DNA of 64,000 nt from Nostoc sp. NMS9 (GTDB taxonomy: Bacteria > Cyanobacteriota > Cyanobacteriia > Cyanobacteriales > Nostocaceae): contig NZ_JABXKL010000054.1 in assembly GCF_017114995.1 (NCBI RefSeq), positions 49,071 through 113,070 on the forward strand. The letters run 5' to 3'. The notes below the pieces were generated by a model. The model did not search any database. It saw only the letters and a list, made by a program, of their open reading frames with translations, and had not been told where the DNA came from. A program made the position numbers and the translations under genes. Shown here in pieces: positions 62,564 to 64,000 of the stretch (position 1 is the first letter of the stretch; each line of letters opens with the position of its first letter).

Positions 62564-62947
62564 ACTTACAGGATCGGCAAGCTTAGAGTTCTTTTCAATT
62601 TTAACTGTTCCAGTGGTTTCATGGAGGTAACTTTCTGATAAAAAAGTTATCAAACTTACTAATACTCAATTAAAGGCAAGGTTCCATTTTTTAACTTTAG
62701 TAGTAATTGAAAAACATCATCTTTTTAAAATTTGTGACAACATTCCGGTTTGTCGAGCGTAGCTATTGTTCATATCGTTAGCCACCCCAAATTAACTTAC
62801 AACTAGTATGTATTAGATATTTTCTCTAACTTGGATAACAACTCTAGTTCAACAACGATAAATTATCTGTAATTTTAAGTCATCAATAATAGATATTTTT
62901 CAAAATCTTCTTAATTTTATTGTTGAAGCATTAAGTAATTATTTAAA

Positions 62948-63820
62948 ATGAAACTCACCCTCAGAAATCAAAAAAATATTAATAGATTTATTAGAAAGAC
63001 AAGTTTCATCAGTATCGTTATATTGATGATTTTTGTATTAGTAGCTAGCAATGAGATTACCCACCACAAAGTTGCGATAACTGCTCAACCATTACAAGAA
63101 TGCTTGATTAATAATTCATTACCTTGTATAGATACCTCTAAAAATACAACATCAGAACCATTTGTTCCCGATCCCAAATTAAATCCTCAACAGCGTTTTT
63201 TATCTGCGATCGCTAGAAAATTACCCACAATTCCCCAGTCTGGTACTTATGAATATACTTTGCTACGAAGCTATGGTGCAGTCTTCGTAAATCCAGATAT
63301 TGGGATTAAATTGCCGCAAAAAGATATCTTTGCTAATGAACAAGAAACCCAAGAGTTTCAAGCTACTTTAACAATGGGTCATGTTGATGGCACTAATGAC
63401 TGTTATTTACAAAAATCGGCGGCTGATGCTTTAAATAAAGCGCGGGTTCAACAACAAATTCCGCTAAAATCTGGTTATGGTTCTGGTGATTGTACTCGCA
63501 CTTTCAACACAAATTTAAGATTTTGGCACAAGTATGCTAACAATCAAGTTTTAGCAAAAGTTCAACAAGGTAAAGAAACAAAAATTCTTGGTTTAGTTGC
63601 ACCTCCTGGAACTTCACAACATCTCTGGGGATTAGCAATTGATTTACATGTAGCCAGTAAAGAACAGAGAAAAGCTCTTAATCAAAATGGTTGGTTTCAA
63701 ACTGTAGAAAACGATGTTCCACATTGGACTTATGTAGGTCTATCTGAAGACGATTTACCTTTGTTTGGTTTTAAAAAACAAACTATTCGAGGTATTACTT
63801 ATTGGATTACGCCAATATAA
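62948..63820 (+). CDS. VanY-type D-alanyl-D-alanine carboxypeptidase (M15 family)
   Basis: 290 residues. One N-terminal membrane anchor (ISIVILMIFVLVASN) is followed by a linker of about 60 residues and a peptidase M15B domain. Zinc ligands are visible as H in GTSQHLWGLAIDLHV with D seven residues on, and H in VPHWTYVG. Such enzymes trim the last D-Ala from cell-wall stem peptides, in the periplasm. The gap before it (62564-62947) is AT-rich, with nothing else I can name. Confidence 0.85.
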   Translation: MKLTLRNQKNINRFIRKTSFISIVILMIFVLVASNEITHHKVAITAQPLQECLINNSLPCIDTSKNTTSEPFVPDPKLNPQQRFLSAIARKLPTIPQSGTYEYTLLRSYGAVFVNPDIGIKLPQKDIFANEQETQEFQATLTMGHVDGTNDCYLQKSAADALNKARVQQQIPLKSGYGSGDCTRTFNTNLRFWHKYANNQVLAKVQQGKETKILGLVAPPGTSQHLWGLAIDLHVASKEQRKALNQNGWFQTVENDVPHWTYVGLSEDDLPLFGFKKQTIRGITYWITPI

Positions 63821-63883
63821 TTGTTAAATAGCATGAAAACTTGGGAATACTAACCTAAAAGATGTATTGTCAGGGATTTAGCT

Positions 63884-64000
63884 ATGCCAAACGAAGCTGC
63901 TAACCAGGAGCAAAATTTCCTAGTTGATTTATTAAGAGCAACTTATCAAAATCAGGAAGTATATCCAATTCTGCAACATAACTTAAGCAAACTCAACGAG
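63884..64000 (+). CDS. Start of a gene cut by the window end, possibly a TPR/CHAT protein
   Basis: 39 codons from ATG 63884 to the last base, frame open. The residues FLVDLLRATYQNQEVYPILQ resemble the opening of long cyanobacterial TPR/CHAT-type proteins (LLxATxxx...VYPLLQ), but this is a weak match. It begins 63 bases after the VanY-type gene on the same strand. Confidence 0.5.
   Translation, partial: MPNEAANQEQNFLVDLLRATYQNQEVYPILQHNLSKLNE

Overview
The window looks like a chromosomal segment of a filamentous, probably heterocyst-forming cyanobacterium of the Nostoc/Anabaena type. This rests on the very frequent octamer GCGATCGC (HIP1), a magnesium chelatase subunit for chlorophyll synthesis, paired flavodiiron proteins, an SLH-domain porin, a WD40 protein kinase, a Nif11-type peptide precursor, and many families of short dispersed repeats typical of Nostocales. 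No rRNA or tRNA gene and no complete insertion sequence was seen.

Layout. 0-5 kb: the 3' part of a DUF4912 repeat gene, an exported FAD oxidoreductase, clpS and a DUF2103 gene. 5-6.2 kb: a gene-poor repeat region with an 84-bp tandem repeat and a MITE-like element. 6.2-7.5 kb: a photolyase split into two overlapping genes. 7.6-10.1 kb: a kinase-WD40 gene with an internal stop, and a peroxiredoxin. 10.2-14.7 kb: two tandem nuclease-like genes, a cysteine desulfurase, and a DUF262/HNH (GmrSD-like) gene on the other strand. 14.8-20.1 kb: a D-cysteine desulfhydrase-like gene, then an operon resembling flv4-sll0218-flv2. 20.2-22.7 kb: an array of palindromic 21-mers and an iron-uptake-type porin. 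22.9-27.7 kb: a gldA/gldF/gldG/DUF4340 ABC operon with an oppositely oriented four-helix-bundle gene inside it. 27.7-29.5 kb: purU and an acetyltransferase. 30-34 kb: a membrane/coiled-coil protein divergent from a TerB-dynamin GTPase gene that carries two in-frame stops. 34-43 kb: a FUSC transporter, small stress-type proteins, an M41-like peptidase, a GHL10 glycosidase, chlI, a nucleotidyltransferase and a Nif11 precursor. 43.6-44.5 kb: rplU-rpmA. 44.5-46.4 kb: gene-poor, with coding remnants and a beta/gamma-crystallin carrying a double-glycine leader. 46.4-56 kb: fasciclin, zwf, a short cytochrome b, a molybdopterin oxidoreductase, a disrupted acetyltransferase pair, a nucleoside phosphorylase, a retropepsin-like protease, a GH25 lysozyme and miaB. 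56-64 kb: an exported protein, a bestrophin, a small gene broken by three in-frame stops, a PilP-like protein, mnmG, a VanY-type peptidase and the start of another gene.

The strongest themes for follow-up are: (1) three genes interrupted by six in-frame stop codons with no frameshift, every one of which is a single C-to-T change away from a Gln or Arg codon; (2) a split, domain-permuted photolyase with a four-cysteine pattern like that of FeS-type photolyases; (3) a calcium-type beta/gamma-crystallin behind a double-glycine export leader; (4) a damaged TerB-dynamin gene opposite an unrecognised membrane-associated protein; (5) short repeats that have entered coding sequence in frame, and repeats that flank or break genes. 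Functions are assigned by reading protein motifs only; no database search was run.
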